Below, piece by piece: positions 1-12,871 of a stretch of DNA of 64,000 nucleotides. This stretch comes from Dugong dugon (Eukaryota; Chordata; Mammalia; Sirenia; Dugongidae). Position 1 is the first letter of the stretch; every line of letters starts with the position of its first letter. Below the pieces are notes generated by a model, which worked only from the letters and a program-made list of their open reading frames with translations, had not been told where the DNA came from and made no database searches. The position numbers and the translations under genes were made by a program. The stretch is from positions 57,974,828 to 58,038,827 of the forward strand of contig CM057482.1 in assembly GCA_030035585.1 (NCBI GenBank), given 5' to 3'.

Positions 1-200
1 TATTCCTAAATATTTTATGTTTTCAAGGGCTATTATAAATGGTATTGTTTTCCTGATTTCCTTTTCGTTATTCTCTTTATTAATGCATAGAAATCCAACT
101 GATTTCTCTATGTTTATCTTATATCCTGCTACTCTGCTGAATCATTTTATTAATTCCAGTAGTTTTCTTGCGGAGTCCTTTGGTTTCTTTATGTATAGTA

Positions 201-527
201 TCAATCAACTGCTAATGGGGACATTTTTACTTCTTCCTTACCAGTTTGGATTTTTATTTCTTTTTCTTGCCTTATTGCTCTAGCTAGAACTTCCAGCACA
301 ATGTTAAATAGGAATGGTGATAAAGGGCATCCTTGTCTTGTTTCTGTTCTCAGTGGGAATGTTTTTATCCTCTCTCCATTAAGAATGATGTTGGCTGTTT
401 GTTTTGTACAGATGCTATTTATTATGTTGAGGAATAGCCATTCCATACCTGTCTTATTGAGAGTTTTTATTAGAAATGTGTGTTGGACTTTATTGAATGC
501 CTTTTCTGCATCAATTGAGATGAACAT
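201..527 (-). pseudogene. L1-A ORF2 reverse transcriptase fragment
   Basis: This 108-codon open stretch encodes part of the L1 RT fingers and palm. It contains [14 protein letters not shown], the [13 protein letters not shown] strand and the [20 protein letters not shown] block typical of mammalian L1 ORF2. The expected FADD catalytic motif is degraded: the frame ends at ...MSPLAVD just where it should occur. It is a piece of a broken ORF2 and is not a gene in its own right. Confidence 0.92.
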
Positions 528-989
528 TTCATTCCTTTGTTTTATTTATGTGGTGGATTACATTGATTGATTTTCTAATGTTGAACCATTCTTGCATACC
601 TGGTATGAATCCCACTTGGTCATGGTGTATTTTTTTGTTTGTTTTAATATGATGCTGAATTCTATTGGCTAGCATTTTGTTGAGAATTTCTGTATTTATA
701 ATCATGAGAGATATTGGTCTGTAATTTTATTTATTTATTTTTTTTTGTGGCTGTGTTTGCCTGGATTTGGTATAAGTGTTATGCTGGATTCATAGAAATA
801 ATTCAGAAGTATCCCTTCCTTTTCTATGTTCTGAAATAGTTCAAGTAGTACTGGTGTAAGCTCTTCTCTGAACGTTTGGTAGAATTATCCAGTGACGCCA
901 TCTGGGCCAAGACTTTTTTTTGGTTGAGAGTTTTTTTATTTGTTTTCCTTTAATTACCTTTTCAATTTCTTCTCTTGTTATGGATCTGT

Positions 990-1391
990 TCAGAATTTCA
1001 ACCTCAATTTTGTTAGTTTAGGTAGGTAGTGTTTTTCTAGACATTTGTACATTTCCTCTGAGTTTTCAAATTTGTTGGAGTATAGTTTTTTATAGTACTC
1101 TGTAATGGTCCTTTTTATTGTGGTTGGGTCTGTAGTAATGTCCCCCATTTCATTTCTTATTTGTGTTATTTGTGTTCTCTCTTGTTTTTCTTTTGTAAGT
1201 TTGGCCAATTGTTTGTCAATATTGTTGGTTCTTTCAAGGAATGAACTTTTGGTTTTGTTGATTGTTTCTGTTCTTTTTCCGTTCTCTATTTCATTTATTT
1301 CTGCTCTAATCTTTATTATTTCCTTTATTCTGCTGACTGTGGGCTTCTTTTGCTCTTCTCTTTCTGTTTGTTTGAGTTGTATAGCTATCAT
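990..1391 (-). pseudogene. L1-A ORF2 linker between endonuclease and RT
   Basis: A 133-codon open piece covers the lysine- and glutamate-rich linker between the endonuclease and RT domains. Recognisable segments are [35 protein letters not shown] and [15 protein letters not shown], all standard for mammalian L1 ORF2. It lies upstream of the RT fragment at 201-527 in the same element but in a separate frame, showing that ORF2 is broken by indels. Confidence 0.88.
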
Positions 1392-3164
1392 TTTGATTTT
1401 GTCCCTTTCTTCTTTTTTTGATATGTGCGTCTATTATTATAAATTGACCTCTGAGCACTGAATTTACTGTGTGCCAAATGTTTTGGTATGATGTGTTTTC
1501 ATTCGATTCTAGGAATTTTTTGATTCCATCTTTGATTTCTTCTATTACCCATTGGTTTTTAAGCAGGGTGTTATTCAGTTTCCATATATTTGATTTTTTT
1601 TCCTTGTTCTTCCTGTTATTAATTTATACTTTTATGATGTTGTGATCACAGAAGACACTTTGTATTATCTCAGTATTTTGGATTTTGTTGAGGGTTCCTT
1701 TGTGATCTAAGACATGGTCTATTCTGGGAAAAGTTCCATGCACATTGGAAAAGAATGCATACTTTGCTGCTCTTGGATGGAGTGTTCTATGTATGTCTAT
1801 GAGGTCAGGTTGGTTGATTGTGGGCTTTAGATCTTCTGTATCTTTGTTGAGTTTTTTCTAGATGTTCTGCCCTTCACCAAGAGTGGTGTGCTGAAGTCTC
1901 CTACTATTATTGTGGCACTGTCAATTTCTCTTTTCAGTGCTGTTAGATTTGTTTTATGTATCGTGGAGCCCTGTCATTGGATGCATAGAAATTTATTATG
2001 TTTATGTCCTCAATCTGGATTATATAATGTCCTTCCTTGTCTTTCATGGTAGATTTTATTTTAAAGTTTATTTTATCTGAGATTAGCATTGCCATTCCTG
2101 CCCTTTTTTGGTTGCTGTTTGCTTGATATATTTTTTTCTATCCTTTGACTTTTAGTATATTTGTGTCTTTGTTTCTAAAGTGTGTCTCTTTTAGACAGCA
2201 TATTGATGGATCCTGTATTTTTATCCATTCCATCACTCTGTCTCTTTATGGGTGTAGTTAAGCCATTTACGTTCATTGTGATTATTTATAGTTGTGAGTC
2301 TATTTCTGTCATTTCATAGTGCTTCTTTTGTGGTGGTGACTTTTTTTTTGTTCCACTTACTCTCCTATGCTGAATTCATTTTGTTTGTGGATTTTTGTTC
2401 TCTTTCTTTCATTTATGTGTGACTTTGTGTTTATTGAGACTTTGTGTTTTCTTTTTTTGATGACTAGGTTTGCTTACTTTCTTTGTGATTACCCTAAAAT
2501 TTATCCCATCTTCCTAAATTTAAACCAGTTTTTATTACTTGATATCATCTTGACTTCCTTTCCATTTGAAAGTTCTGTGCCTCCACTGTTTATTCCCTAT
2601 TTTAATTGTTCTGAAATTATTGTAATTTACAGATTGACATCTCTGGTTCCCTGTTGCAAATCTTTTAGTTTTGTTTTATCCTTGAGAGTTCATTACCTAG
2701 GTTGGTATCTGGCTGATGCTGTCCTGTGTCCTAGATTAAGGTTGTTGTCTGATGTTGTTGGTTCTATAACTGAAGGACTCCCTTTAATATTTATTGTAAG
2801 TTTGGTTAGGTTTCTACATAAACCTTTAATTTTTGTTTATCTGGAAATGTCCTAATTTTGCCATCATATTTGAGTGAGTTTCTTGGCTGAAAATTTTTTT
2901 TTTCTTTCAAGGTTTCATATATGTCATCCGATTGCCTCCTTGCCTGCATGGTTTCTACCAAGTAATCAGAACTTAGTCTTATTTTTTCCCCTTTGTTACT
3001 TTTCAGTTTTCTTGAGCTGCCCTCAGGATTCTTTCTTTGCCTTTGGTTTTAGCAAGTGTGATTATATATTGTAGTGATTTTATTTTGGGGTCTATCTTAT
3101 ATGGGGTCTGTTGAGCTTCTTGGATAGTCAGTGATTCATCTTTGATGATATTAGGGAAGTTTTC

Positions 3165-3177
3165 TGTCAGTAAATCT
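3165..3177. repeat. Left target-site duplication of the GOLPH3 retrocopy
   Basis: TGTCAGTAAATCT here matches TGTCGGTAAATCT at 6369-6381 with one difference. The two copies flank the whole 3.2-kb GOLPH3 insertion and lie at the same L1 position on each side, as expected for L1-mediated target-primed reverse transcription. Confidence 0.88.
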
Positions 3178-3214
3178 TTTTTTTTTTTTTTCAGGCACTT
3201 TCAAGATCATAGTT

Positions 3215-3224
3215 TATTTATTAC
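3215..3224 (-). promoter_or_regulatory. Polyadenylation signals of the GOLPH3 retrocopy
   Basis: Two overlapping AATAAA hexamers on the minus strand lie about 25 bases before the poly(A) tract. They are inherited from the GOLPH3 mRNA 3' end. Confidence 0.75.
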
Positions 3225-4680
3225 TTCAGATAAAAAGATAGTATACATATTAGGGAATCCCTTAAAATTCTACTCTAGAGTTATACACCATCTAGTACTT
3301 TTGCACTGAAGGTTAACCAAAAAAATCTCTAAACACCTGAAAGTCCCACTATTAACATGAACTATGGTAATAAAAAATTTGACATTTAATTTGTTCAATG
3401 TATATTATTTACATTATGAAAGCAATGGTGGTATGATAAACACTGATAAAGAAATAGTAAAAATAAACTTTAAAAAGCAAAGGTTTATATTCTTACAATG
3501 TGCTAATCATCATAATTGTATATAAAAATTAAAACATAGCAGAACTTTCTGTTACAAACATCGTAATCATCTGAGTTGCAGTCATTACTTGCTAACAACT
3601 TACATGCAACATCTGCTAGGACTGACATTTGATTTTTTTTCCTCCAAAAAAGTGTGAGTAGAATAATGACATTTAAGAACAGACATTAATTTACTTGTGG
3701 ACAGAAAAAGAAAAAACTGTACTCAAGATTAGTACTGGTCACAAGCCTCTTCCCTATAGAAATGATTTTAAAAAAAATCAAAAAAGGCGATGCATAGGCA
3801 AAGAGTACCAGAAATGGCACAGCTCAAGAACTCCGGGGACCAACCACACACACATCTTTACTCTCTCCTTCAATGATGAGAGGTCTGTTTTGCCATCAAA
3901 TGATAATGACTGAAACAAGTGAGGGGCACCAGGTGTACAACTAATTAAATCTTGCAAAATACTAAGATGGGGGCAGGCGTGGCCAGAAGAAGGGCAATTT
4001 ATATATAATTCAAACTATATACAACATAACTGGAATGCAACCCATCCCAAACTGGCTTTGTGAAACAACTGGACCTTTATGATTTAATAGTTAAAATTAT
4101 AACAAGTGTAATAATAATACAATAGATTTACATGGGAAGCAGAATCCAAGGGGCATTTTATATTAAGTATTTACTGTGCTGTTCAATTTAAAAATAATTT
4201 TGCTAAGTATACATCTCAACTGAAGTCTATGTATAAAATGTCCTAATAGATACAGATATTTATCTTTGGTGAGTTAAACGCCTTTTTGTGACTTCTGTCT
4301 GAATTGTACGCAGAATGCTTGGTGTACATGCACATGTGGGAAAACTCAAGCTGAGGTAATCCAAAAGATGTGCAGGTGAGGACACTGGAGGTACTTTGTA
4401 AGTCAAAGCATACCAGAAAGCCAAAGCAGGTAAACAGTGAGAATGGCAAGAAGGAATGGAATGCCAATATGACAGGAATTAAAAAAAAAAAAAAATTGAA
4501 ACAGAAGGCCTCTCATACCAGCAGAATCCTGCATACATATAAAAAAGAAAAATCCACCCACCATTTTCGTAAAACAAAAGCCAATTATAGTGTGGGAAAG
4601 TACAAACCACAGAAAACCAGAAGTCAACAGAAGAAAAACTGGTTTACATGAGAGAAAGGAGAAGGCTTTCTTCTGAGTAG

Positions 4681-5514
<834 letters not shown>

Positions 5515-5692
5515 TCAAAAGAAATCCAGAGATTTGAGAGCACATTTTTAAAACACCAAGTTGTTTCCTATAAAATTGTGAGATAATGATTCATTAAATA
5601 CAATGCTGAAGTGTCTTCTCATTTTTTAAACGTATAGCATTCTAAAATACCCCAAGTATAAGCAACATTGATTTTGTAACCTACATATATAT

Positions 5693-5714
5693 CTTAATAA
5701 TAATAATAATAATC
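5693..5714. repeat. (AAT)n microsatellite in the PCCA intron fragment
   Basis: Six to seven TAA/AAT units sit in the intronic part of the PCCA insert, downstream of the exon on the minus strand. Confidence 0.85.
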
Positions 5715-5727
5715 GCATTTTATCTTA

Positions 5728-5949
<222 letters not shown>

Positions 5950-6028
5950 TTATAACCAAAAACATTACAGGACTTGGTATGAAGTCACGATTGAAAAGAA
6001 AAATCCAAACATATTTATTATTTATATA

Positions 6029-6368
6029 GCGCCGATGCTACCGCCGCCGCCCGCCGTCCGCTCGTTGGCAGCGGCGTTGCAGGAGGCCTCGTGGGGCGGT
6101 GCACTAGGCCCGAGCTGCACTGGGTCAGCGAGGTCATGGCTCCGGCCGAGGCGCCGGGGGGAGAGAGACACGGGACCGGGTCTCCCTCCTTTTCCCGCGG
6201 CCCTGACCGCGGCTTCCGTGTTAAACTCGGGCGCTGGGGCGACGTCGGTCGGCAGCGGGGCCGGGGATAGTCATGGGGAGATGGTCCGAGGCGGGAGCTG
6301 CCGGGGCTGCCTTCGGAGAGGTGGGCGAGGAGCTCCTTCCTCCCTGCGGCCGCGGCCCCCGGGAGGCC
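6029..6368 (-). pseudogene. GOLPH3: GOLPH3 retrocopy 5' part: 5' UTR and first codons
   Basis: On the minus strand, 231 bases of very GC-rich 5' UTR precede ATG at 6137-6135. The first residues read MTSLTQCSSGLVH, against MTSLTQRSSGLVQ in human GOLPH3. Beyond that the frame slips relative to GOLPH3 although the DNA still matches (GCGGACGGCGGGCGGCGGC). Retention of the 5' UTR shows that the retrocopy was close to full length, and many CpG sites survive in it. Confidence 0.88.
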
Positions 6369-6381
6369 TGTCGGTAAATCT
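6369..6381. repeat. Right target-site duplication of the GOLPH3 retrocopy
   Basis: TGTCGGTAAATCT is the partner of the copy at 3165-3177. L1-A resumes directly after it (GTAGTGATCCTTTCTGC). Confidence 0.88.
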
Positions 6382-6486
6382 GTAGTGATCCTTTCTGCAT
6401 TTTCCATTTTCTCCCCTTGTTCTGGAAATTCGATGACACACAGATTTTTGTTCTTGATTGTATCTCACATCGTTCTCAGGGTTTCT

Positions 6487-6786
6487 TCATTCTTTTCTCT
6501 GATTTTTCCTCAAAGTGGTATCCAAGGATTTTTCTTCAGTTCTTTCCCTAATCCTGTCTTCCTTTGTTTGAAGTTTGCTCCTAAAGCCTATTGCACTGTC
6601 CATTTCTGAAATCTTGCTGTTTATCTTTTGAATTTCTAATTGCTGTTTTTGTATGATTTCTAGTTGTTTGTTTTGACATTTTTTCCCTGTATTATTTTCC
6701 TGAACTCTTCCATTGCTTTTTCTGTATTTTTTCTTTGTCTGAGGTCCAGCTAAAGGGGAAGGGCGGAGATGGGTTGTTTTTGCCAC
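6487..6786 (-). pseudogene. L1-A ORF1 coiled-coil remnant
   Basis: The open stretch contains the L1 ORF1 coiled-coil signature NKQLEIIQKQQLEIQKINSK followed by ISEMDSAIG, which matches the better preserved ORF1 of L1-H (56630-57280). It is only the N-terminal half of ORF1 and its first residues read into 5' UTR sequence, so the original start is lost. The C-terminal half of the same ORF1 lies left of the GOLPH3 insertion. Confidence 0.85.
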
Positions 6787-7664
6787 ATACTGGAGCCAAC
6801 GGGGGGGCCAGGGAGCAGTGCAGGTGGGGTCTGGTTGTCTACACCAGTGCCACTTTGGGGCACAGCACTCGGCACTTGGTGCAGATAGGCAGGAGGGACA
6901 GGAGAGGATGTGATGTGTGGGGCTATGTGGGGAGAGAAAGAAGAGAGAGAAATAGAAGCAAAAAAAATGAAGGAAAAAATTAAAAAGATGGTGTGGTAGG
7001 ATTTAGAGGATGGGGGTGGGACAGACACAGGGAGGTCGTGTGCCGGTGGCTTTCTAGCCAAGTTGTGTGGCACAGCTTGTCAAGAAGGGGTGAGGACAAA
7101 ATACGGGGCTAGCTGAGCAGAACAGAAAGGAAGGATGGGAGAGAGAGAGAAGAAACAAAAAAAGCCAAAAACAAAAAAACAAACAAAAAAAAAAAGATGC
7201 TGAAGGAGCTAGCCTGTGGATTTTTGACAAACCGGGTGGCATTGAGTTAGTGTCTCTTCAGCAGAGCAACCGTGGCCCATTGGCAAGTTGCAGAGGCCGT
7301 GTAAAGGGAAGAAGGGTAGGGGGTGGGAAAGCATGTATCCCTGGTTACTGGGTGCTCTGTCTCCTATTGGGAGCTCCATGGAGTTGCCTTCCCATACTTC
7401 CTCTCTGCTGCTCTTGTTGGCTAAGGTCAAGATGGCAAATCATGCCACATTAGCTAGTAGGAGATCTCCATTCCATAGTTCTCCTCATTCCCTGTTCTTT
7501 GTCCATTTCTTATTCCATTTGGTGCTTAATGGAGTTTTTTATCCCTTCATTTGATGCTTAGGATTCCAAACTTGAATTTTGTATCTGTTTTACTTAGCTT
7601 TTCGGGTCTTTAGGGTAGAGGGACCGCATGATCCTTCTGTCTATAGTGCCATGTTGGCTACACC
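6787..7664 (-). promoter_or_regulatory. L1-A 5' UTR with about two monomer-like repeats
   Basis: Purine-rich sequence with at least two degenerate copies of the block GGGCTATGTGGGGAGAGAAAG / GGATGGGAGAGAGAGAAG, the same motif that is repeated about nine times in L1-C (40480-41915). The L1 5' end reads GCCATGTTGGCTAC on the plus strand near 7648. A plus-strand CAAGATGGC (YY1-like core) occurs at 7428-7436, at the same relative place as in L1-B, L1-H and L1-F. As an L1 5' UTR it would originally have driven minus-strand transcription, towards the GOLPH3/PCCA insertion. Confidence 0.75.
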
Positions 7665-7818
7665 CTCTCTCCTGTCTGTTTTAATGACCTTTTGCCTTTT
7701 TCAAGTACTACGTCCTGGATATCATCCCACAACTTGTCCGGTCTTCAGTCATTAGTGTTCAGTGTGTTAAATCTATTCTTGAGATGGTCTCTGAATTCAG
7801 GTGGATATATTAAATGTT

Positions 7819-7982
7819 GGAAACCCTGGTGGTGTAGTGGTTAAAGAGCTACAGCTGCTAACCAAAAAAAGGTCAGCAGTTCGAATCTCCCAGGTGCTCC
7901 TTGTAAACCCTGTGGAGCAGTTATACTCTGACCTATAGGGTGGCTAGGAGTTGACAGGTTTTTTTTTTTTTTTTTTTTTTTT
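7819..7982 (+). mobile_element. AfroSINE 1, short form, in the RTE
   Basis: A tRNA-derived SINE: head GGAAACCCTGGTGGTGTAGT, a box B-like TTCGAATC, the body CTCTGACCTATAGGGTGG and a long 3' T tract (about 7961-7982). It lacks the internal block of about 45 bases seen in AfroSINEs 2, 4 and 5. Confidence 0.95.
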
Positions 7983-8187
7983 AATACTCAATGTAGTACT
8001 TTGGCTTTTGTGGACTTGCTATAAATTTTTTCAGCTTCAACTTGATCTTGCATACCAGCAATTGATGTTGTGTTTCGTGGTTGGCCCCTGGCCTTGTTTT
8101 GACTGATGATTTTGAGCTTCTCCATTGTCTCTTTTCACAGATGCAGTCAATTTGATTCCTGTGTATTCCATCCAGGGAGGTCCACAT
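7981..8187 (-). pseudogene. RTE fragment after the endonuclease
   Basis: The peptide contains WTSLDGIHRNQIDCI and WRSSKSSVKTRPGANHETQH, matching the conserved C-terminal part of the BovB/RTE endonuclease domain (WTSPDG.YRNQIDYI...TRPGAD). It ends where the AfroSINE was inserted. Confidence 0.88.
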
Positions 8188-8310
8188 ATATAGTTGTCAT
8201 TTATGTTTTTGAAAAAAGGTATTTGCAATGAGTAAGTCATTCATTTTACAAAATTCTGTCATGTAATCTCTGGCATCATTTCTGTCACCAAGGCCGTATT
8301 TTCCAATCAC

Positions 8311-8577
8311 CTATCCTTCTTTATTTCCAGCTTTCACATTCCAATCACCAATAATTATCAATGCATTTTGATTGCATGTTTTATCAATTTCAGACTGCAG
8401 AAGTTGGTAAAAATCTTCAAGCTCTTTATCTTTGGCATTAGTGGTTGATGTGTAAATTTGAATAATAGTCATATTAACTGGTCTTCCTTGTAAATGTATG
8501 GATATTATCCTATCACTGACAGCATTGCACTTCATTATAGATCTTGAAATGTTCCTTTTTGATAATGAAGGTGACAC
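8311..8577 (-). pseudogene. RTE apurinic/apyrimidinic endonuclease fragment
   Basis: The peptide has VNMTIIQIYTSTTNAKDKE, then FYQLLQSEIDKTC and ALIIIGDWNVKAGNKEG. The GDWN.K.G motif carries the catalytic Asp and Asn of the AP-endonuclease fold used by RTE elements. It is one frame of a degraded ORF; the next segment continues at 7981-8187. Confidence 0.9.
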
Positions 8578-9150
8578 AATTCCTCATCAATTTGTCACTC
8601 CTGGCATAGTAGACCATATGATTGTCCAATTCAAAATGGTCAATACCAGTCCATTTCAGCTCACTAATGCTAGGTTATCGATATTTATGCCTTCCATTTC
8701 ATTTTTGATGACTTCCAATTTTCCTAGATTCACACTTCATACATTCCACATTCCAATTATTAATGAATGTTTGCAGCTCTTTCTTCTCATTTTGAATCAT
8801 GCCCTATCAGCAAATGAAGGTCTCAAAAGCTTTACTCCATCCATGTCATTAAGGTTGACTCTACTTTGAGGCGGGAGGTCTTTCTTCCCAAGTTGTATTT
8901 TGAGTGCCTTCCAACCTGAGGGGCTTATCTTCCACAGTATATCAGACAGTGTTCCCCTGCTATTCATAAGGTTTTCACTGGCCTATTTTTTCAGAAGTAG
9001 ACCACCAGATTCTTCTTCCTAGTCTGTCTTAGTCTGGAAGCGCCGCTGAAAACTGTCCACCATGAGTAACCCTGTTGGTATTTGAAATACTGGTTGCATA
9101 GCTTTCAGCCGTCAGAGGAACACGCAAGCCACCACAGTATGACAAACATC

Positions 9151-10373
9151 ATCATAATATAGCAAGATGAGCACTAGTTATTATTGAGAATGAGGAGCTG
9201 TAAGTAGAGGAGCAAGCAGTCAACTTTGCCTTAGAAATCAGGAAGTTTCCTCCAGAAGGTGGTTAGAAGGTAGAAATTTGGGAACTTGCATGAAGGAAGC
9301 CCCCAGGTCCCACAGAGCTCTACAATCAGTACAGGCTTCTGGAGGCCTTGGAAGGGAGTGTCTAGAGTTGAAGACACTTCTAGCCATGCCCTGTGGTGGA
9401 GAGTGAAGTAGTTGAGAATATGCAGCCTGCTATGTTGATTCATTGTTATATGCTTTTCCACTGGAAGGGGTGCTTGGAAAGTGCTAGGGAAATGATGCCA
9501 AACTCAATGCCTGGCTTAAGAAGATAACAGACAGCATCATCGACTGAGCCCACACCATCGACTCTTGGATTCGAGGGTATTATTTGGAAAGAACCTGATT
9601 TGTTGTGGACCCACCTGGGTGTGTGATTTTTCTGCAGTTCACTGGGGTGGGACTTTACTTAGAAAATGTTGCAAGGTTGCCAAGAAGACCTGAAATAGGT
9701 GGCTTGTTGCGCTTGTTTACTTTTCACCAAGCTCACCAAGAAGCTGGGCTGGGACCAGGAGCAACAGAGAAAAATTGAGCATGTCCATCATGAACCTGCA
9801 TTTTTCTTGGGGAAACTGAGCTCTAACGAAAGGCTTGAAAACCTTTAGAAGTGTCAGTAGATTTACACAGATCAATAGCAACTGAGAGTAAATGGGGAAT
9901 GGCTTGAGGCAAAGGAAAATTGACACGGAGCAGAAACAGAGATTGGAAACTTCTTGCAGATCGTTTTATTGTCAGTTGCTTCTAGGTGGTGCCTGTTCAT
10001 CTTGATGGCTCTAGTGTGTCCATAGCAATGTGCTCACTCCTTGTGTGCGGTAGCTAGCATGCACCTTCTCAAGACTCCTTGATGGACCTGCTTCCCCTCA
10101 CCAACCCTTGCTCCTTTTACACCTTCGAGCTAACATAAGTTTGCCAACAACAACATTGGCCACTTTAACTGTCCTTCAACTCAAGTCCCGTTTTTAAGGT
10201 GAATGTATAGATTTAGTGTGTATTGTGCTTACCCAGGGTCAGTTCTGGGGATAATTGGAAAAAAACAAAACAAACAAAAACCCGATTTTCTTTAGTTGCT
10301 GTCTTATTTTCTACTTGACCCTCCCTGGCCCTAACCCCAATGACTGATGCGCTTACGTTTCCACACTGTCAGC
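9151..10373. other. Unique sequence, no gene seen
   Basis: Apart from a short CAAACAAAAA-rich patch near 10260 I see no recognised repeat, no long ORF and no exon-like segment here. Confidence 0.5.
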
Positions 10374-10803
10374 ATGTCTTTGTTTCCTAGTGCCACTGTA
10401 ACAGAATTACCATAAGTGGGTGGCTTTAAAAAACAAAAATCGATTATCTAATGGTTTAGGAGGCTATAAGTCCAAATTCAGGGCACTGACTCTAGGAAAA
10501 AGCTATCTCTCTGTCGACTCTAGGGAAAGATCTTTGCCTCAACTTCTGTAGCCAAGACTTTCCTCGGTTCCTTGGCAATCCTCACATGGCGTCTACCTCC
10601 TCCCTCGCAATTTGTGCTTGCTTGTCTCTATGTCTATGCTGCTCCTTATAACTCAGAAGTGATTAGGTTTAGGAAGGTCCTACACTGATAAGGCCTCATT
10701 CACATAACAATGAAAACCATATTCCCATTTGGGATTTTATCTGCAGGTACAAGGGTTAAGATCCCATCATATTTTTAGGGGATGAAATTCAATCTATAGC
10801 ACA
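10374..10803 (-). mobile_element. MaLR-type (MLT1-like) solo LTR
   Basis: A fossil LTR in antisense. The plus strand starts TGTCTTTGTTTCCTAGTGCC and ends AAATTCAATCTATAGCACA, the reverse of the MLT1 pattern (TGTTATGGATTGAAT... to ...CAC.AGG.AACTAAGACA). At about 430 bp it is near full LTR length; no internal region adjoins it. It is the most diverged LTR in the window and probably predates the placental radiation or dates close to it. Confidence 0.75.
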
Positions 10804-11685
10804 ACATATACTATGTCCACTCACAATTGTTTGTTTTGTATCTAGTTAGGGCATGAGACTTGGACTAACCAGTAAAACGCACAGTATTTTTTGGGTTTAG
10901 TGTTTTAGGGTTGAAAAGTCATATCTCACTTGTGGGTTATTTTAGCTGCTAGATTGCATACCCCTTACAAAATCACTTTTTCATGCTTTACTACATGGAA
11001 CACGGCATTAGGACTTTCACAGAGTCAAAGAGCCAAAATAAATAAATTACCTTATACCTTACATCAAATCTGTTCATCTCCCAGCACTCATGGGTGGAGA
11101 CATTGCAAGAAGGGACCTTTTCAGGAAGGATGGTTTGTTAAAAGCTGCCTTTATGCCATTAGTGCAAGAGGCCCCTGGGAGTTGCCTACTCTACCCTGGC
11201 ACAGGGAATAAGGCGGGCCGTGTGTCTCTAGGATTTAGGAAAAATATGCCCCATGCTGCTCACATCGACTCACCAGTGTACTTCATTCTAGAATTTACCC
11301 ACCAGGGAGAAACAAACAAGAGACCTCCTCTTACTCACATCCACCTTGTTGGCAAGAGGCATTATCTAGACTCACGTTTGGAGGGCAGATTTATGTAACA
11401 GGTGAATCCTAATGCAAGGGTTTGGGAATTCAATCAATGAGGAAAACTGTATTACAGCTACATGGCCACTGAAAGCCATAGCTTTGAGGAGATCAGGCAG
11501 GAACTGGGGCCAGAAGGACAGATTTGATCATTTCTGTCTGAATGAATTTCTAATTCTATTTGTTCCATGATAATATGCCCTCATGCAAAAAAAGCCATCT
11601 GACTACATGTGTGTGTGCGTTTTAGTCATATCATTCTGGAAGCCATTGTTTCTTTTCATGTCAGATGATTGGTCAATGGCAAATG
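10804..11685. other. Unique sequence, no gene seen
   Basis: Open stretches up to about 100 codons (10930-11398) resemble no protein I know and overlap one another in different frames. No repeat family was recognised. Confidence 0.45.
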
Positions 11686-11800
11686 ATCATTCATTCCCCT
11701 AATGCAGACTTACTGAGTGCCTGCTGTGTGGAAGCACCACTCTAAGTGCTGTGTAAACAGGAGTGAATTAAAGGATACCAGCAAAGTGGCAAGTCCTCCT
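11686..11800 (+). mobile_element. L2 LINE 3'-end relic
   Basis: CATTCATTCCCCTAATGCAG, then CTTACTGAGTGCCTGCTGTG and ACTCTAAGTGCTGTGTAAAC follow the ancient L2 pattern (ATTCATTCAACAAATATTTATTGAGC... GTTCTAGGCGCTGGGGATAC). Diverged and partial. Confidence 0.6.
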
Positions 11801-12840
11801 CACATTCAGGTCACAAGGTCATATTTAAATTTCAGGACTTTTTTCCTTACAAATCATACCAGATACTCGGCAAAGTATAAATTCCAGTTATGTACACACA
11901 AAGCCATAGTGAATTCCTCAGACTAACATATTTAACTGCATTTTGTAGTGGAAATGATTTAATGGTATTTGTTAGTTTGGGGAATGTTTAGCAGTCAGTA
12001 GAAAACATTAACACGGGATTCATACACAGATATTAGAATTGTGTGGAGAAGCCAGTAAAAATGCAGGTTCCAGTAAAAATGCAGGGCATGGACCCTGGCA
12101 ATATACACTTTTTGCAGTGTCTGCAGCTAGTTTTTAGGCCACAGGGTCTCGGATGGAATACATACTGGTGCTTGGGAGCCAGGGTGGCTGCACTCTAAGA
12201 AATTTACTACTACACACTGATCTTGCTAGGCATATTATTCAAATTAGTATTTATTCAAAATTTCAATTTATAAAATATCATGGATCTGCAAAGATATCTT
12301 CAAATACTTAAGACTTTGCTAGTCAAATCCATGGATATGACAGGTCTTCTTGGGACATATTGTTTTTCATAAATGATGTTTAAGAGCAAATACCAAGGAT
12401 TCAGAGACAGCTTTTTGACTTTGGGTCCACGTGTCAGAGCTGCGTGACCTTCAGCCTGGAGGCTGCTCGGCCTCAGCCTTGGGTCTATACTCCATGTAGT
12501 CCTGAGAGGTGAATGAGATGGCACCAGGGCACTTGGTCTGGAGGCTGATTATAGAAAAATGCTCTCCATGCAGCCACCAATGAGATTGTGCTGAAGTCAG
12601 GCTCCCCAGTGGACATGCTGTGTCATCAGCTGGATTGATCACTGCTGAAGATGAAGAGGATCCTTCTGGGATCCAGGCAGTGTGGGGATCTACAGCCTTA
12701 TCAGCAGTACATCCACTTGACCAAAAATAGCCTCTGCTGGCTCCAATTTGAGCAACTGATACCCATAGGAAATCTACAAATTCAGCCTGTGATACACAGC
12801 ATGTAGTCTTAGGGCAAAGAGAGATGAACAGAGCAAAATG

Positions 12841-12871
<31 letters not shown>

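Larger units (their letters stand above)
7665..9150 (-). mobile_element. RTE (BovB-like) LINE, 5' half, split by an AfroSINE
   Basis: Minus-strand afrotherian RTE LINE. The 5' end is near 9150 and the element reads through the endonuclease domain to about 7665, where L1-A begins. The RT domain is absent from the window. An AfroSINE interrupts it at 7819-7982, with matching RTE sequence on both sides (GGTGGATATATTAAATGT, then AATACTCAATGTAGTACTTT). The endonuclease is broken into several frames. Confidence 0.88.

Noticed and set aside
1105-1461. Plus-strand hydrophobic ORFs over the L1s, looking like membrane proteins
   Set aside because: They are antisense shadows of lysine- and glutamate-rich L1 ORF2. 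The same pattern recurs over every minus-strand L1.
10930-11398. Overlapping ORFs of 93 and 102 codons
   Set aside because: Different frames of the same unique DNA, no homology recognised, no codon pattern that favours one of them.
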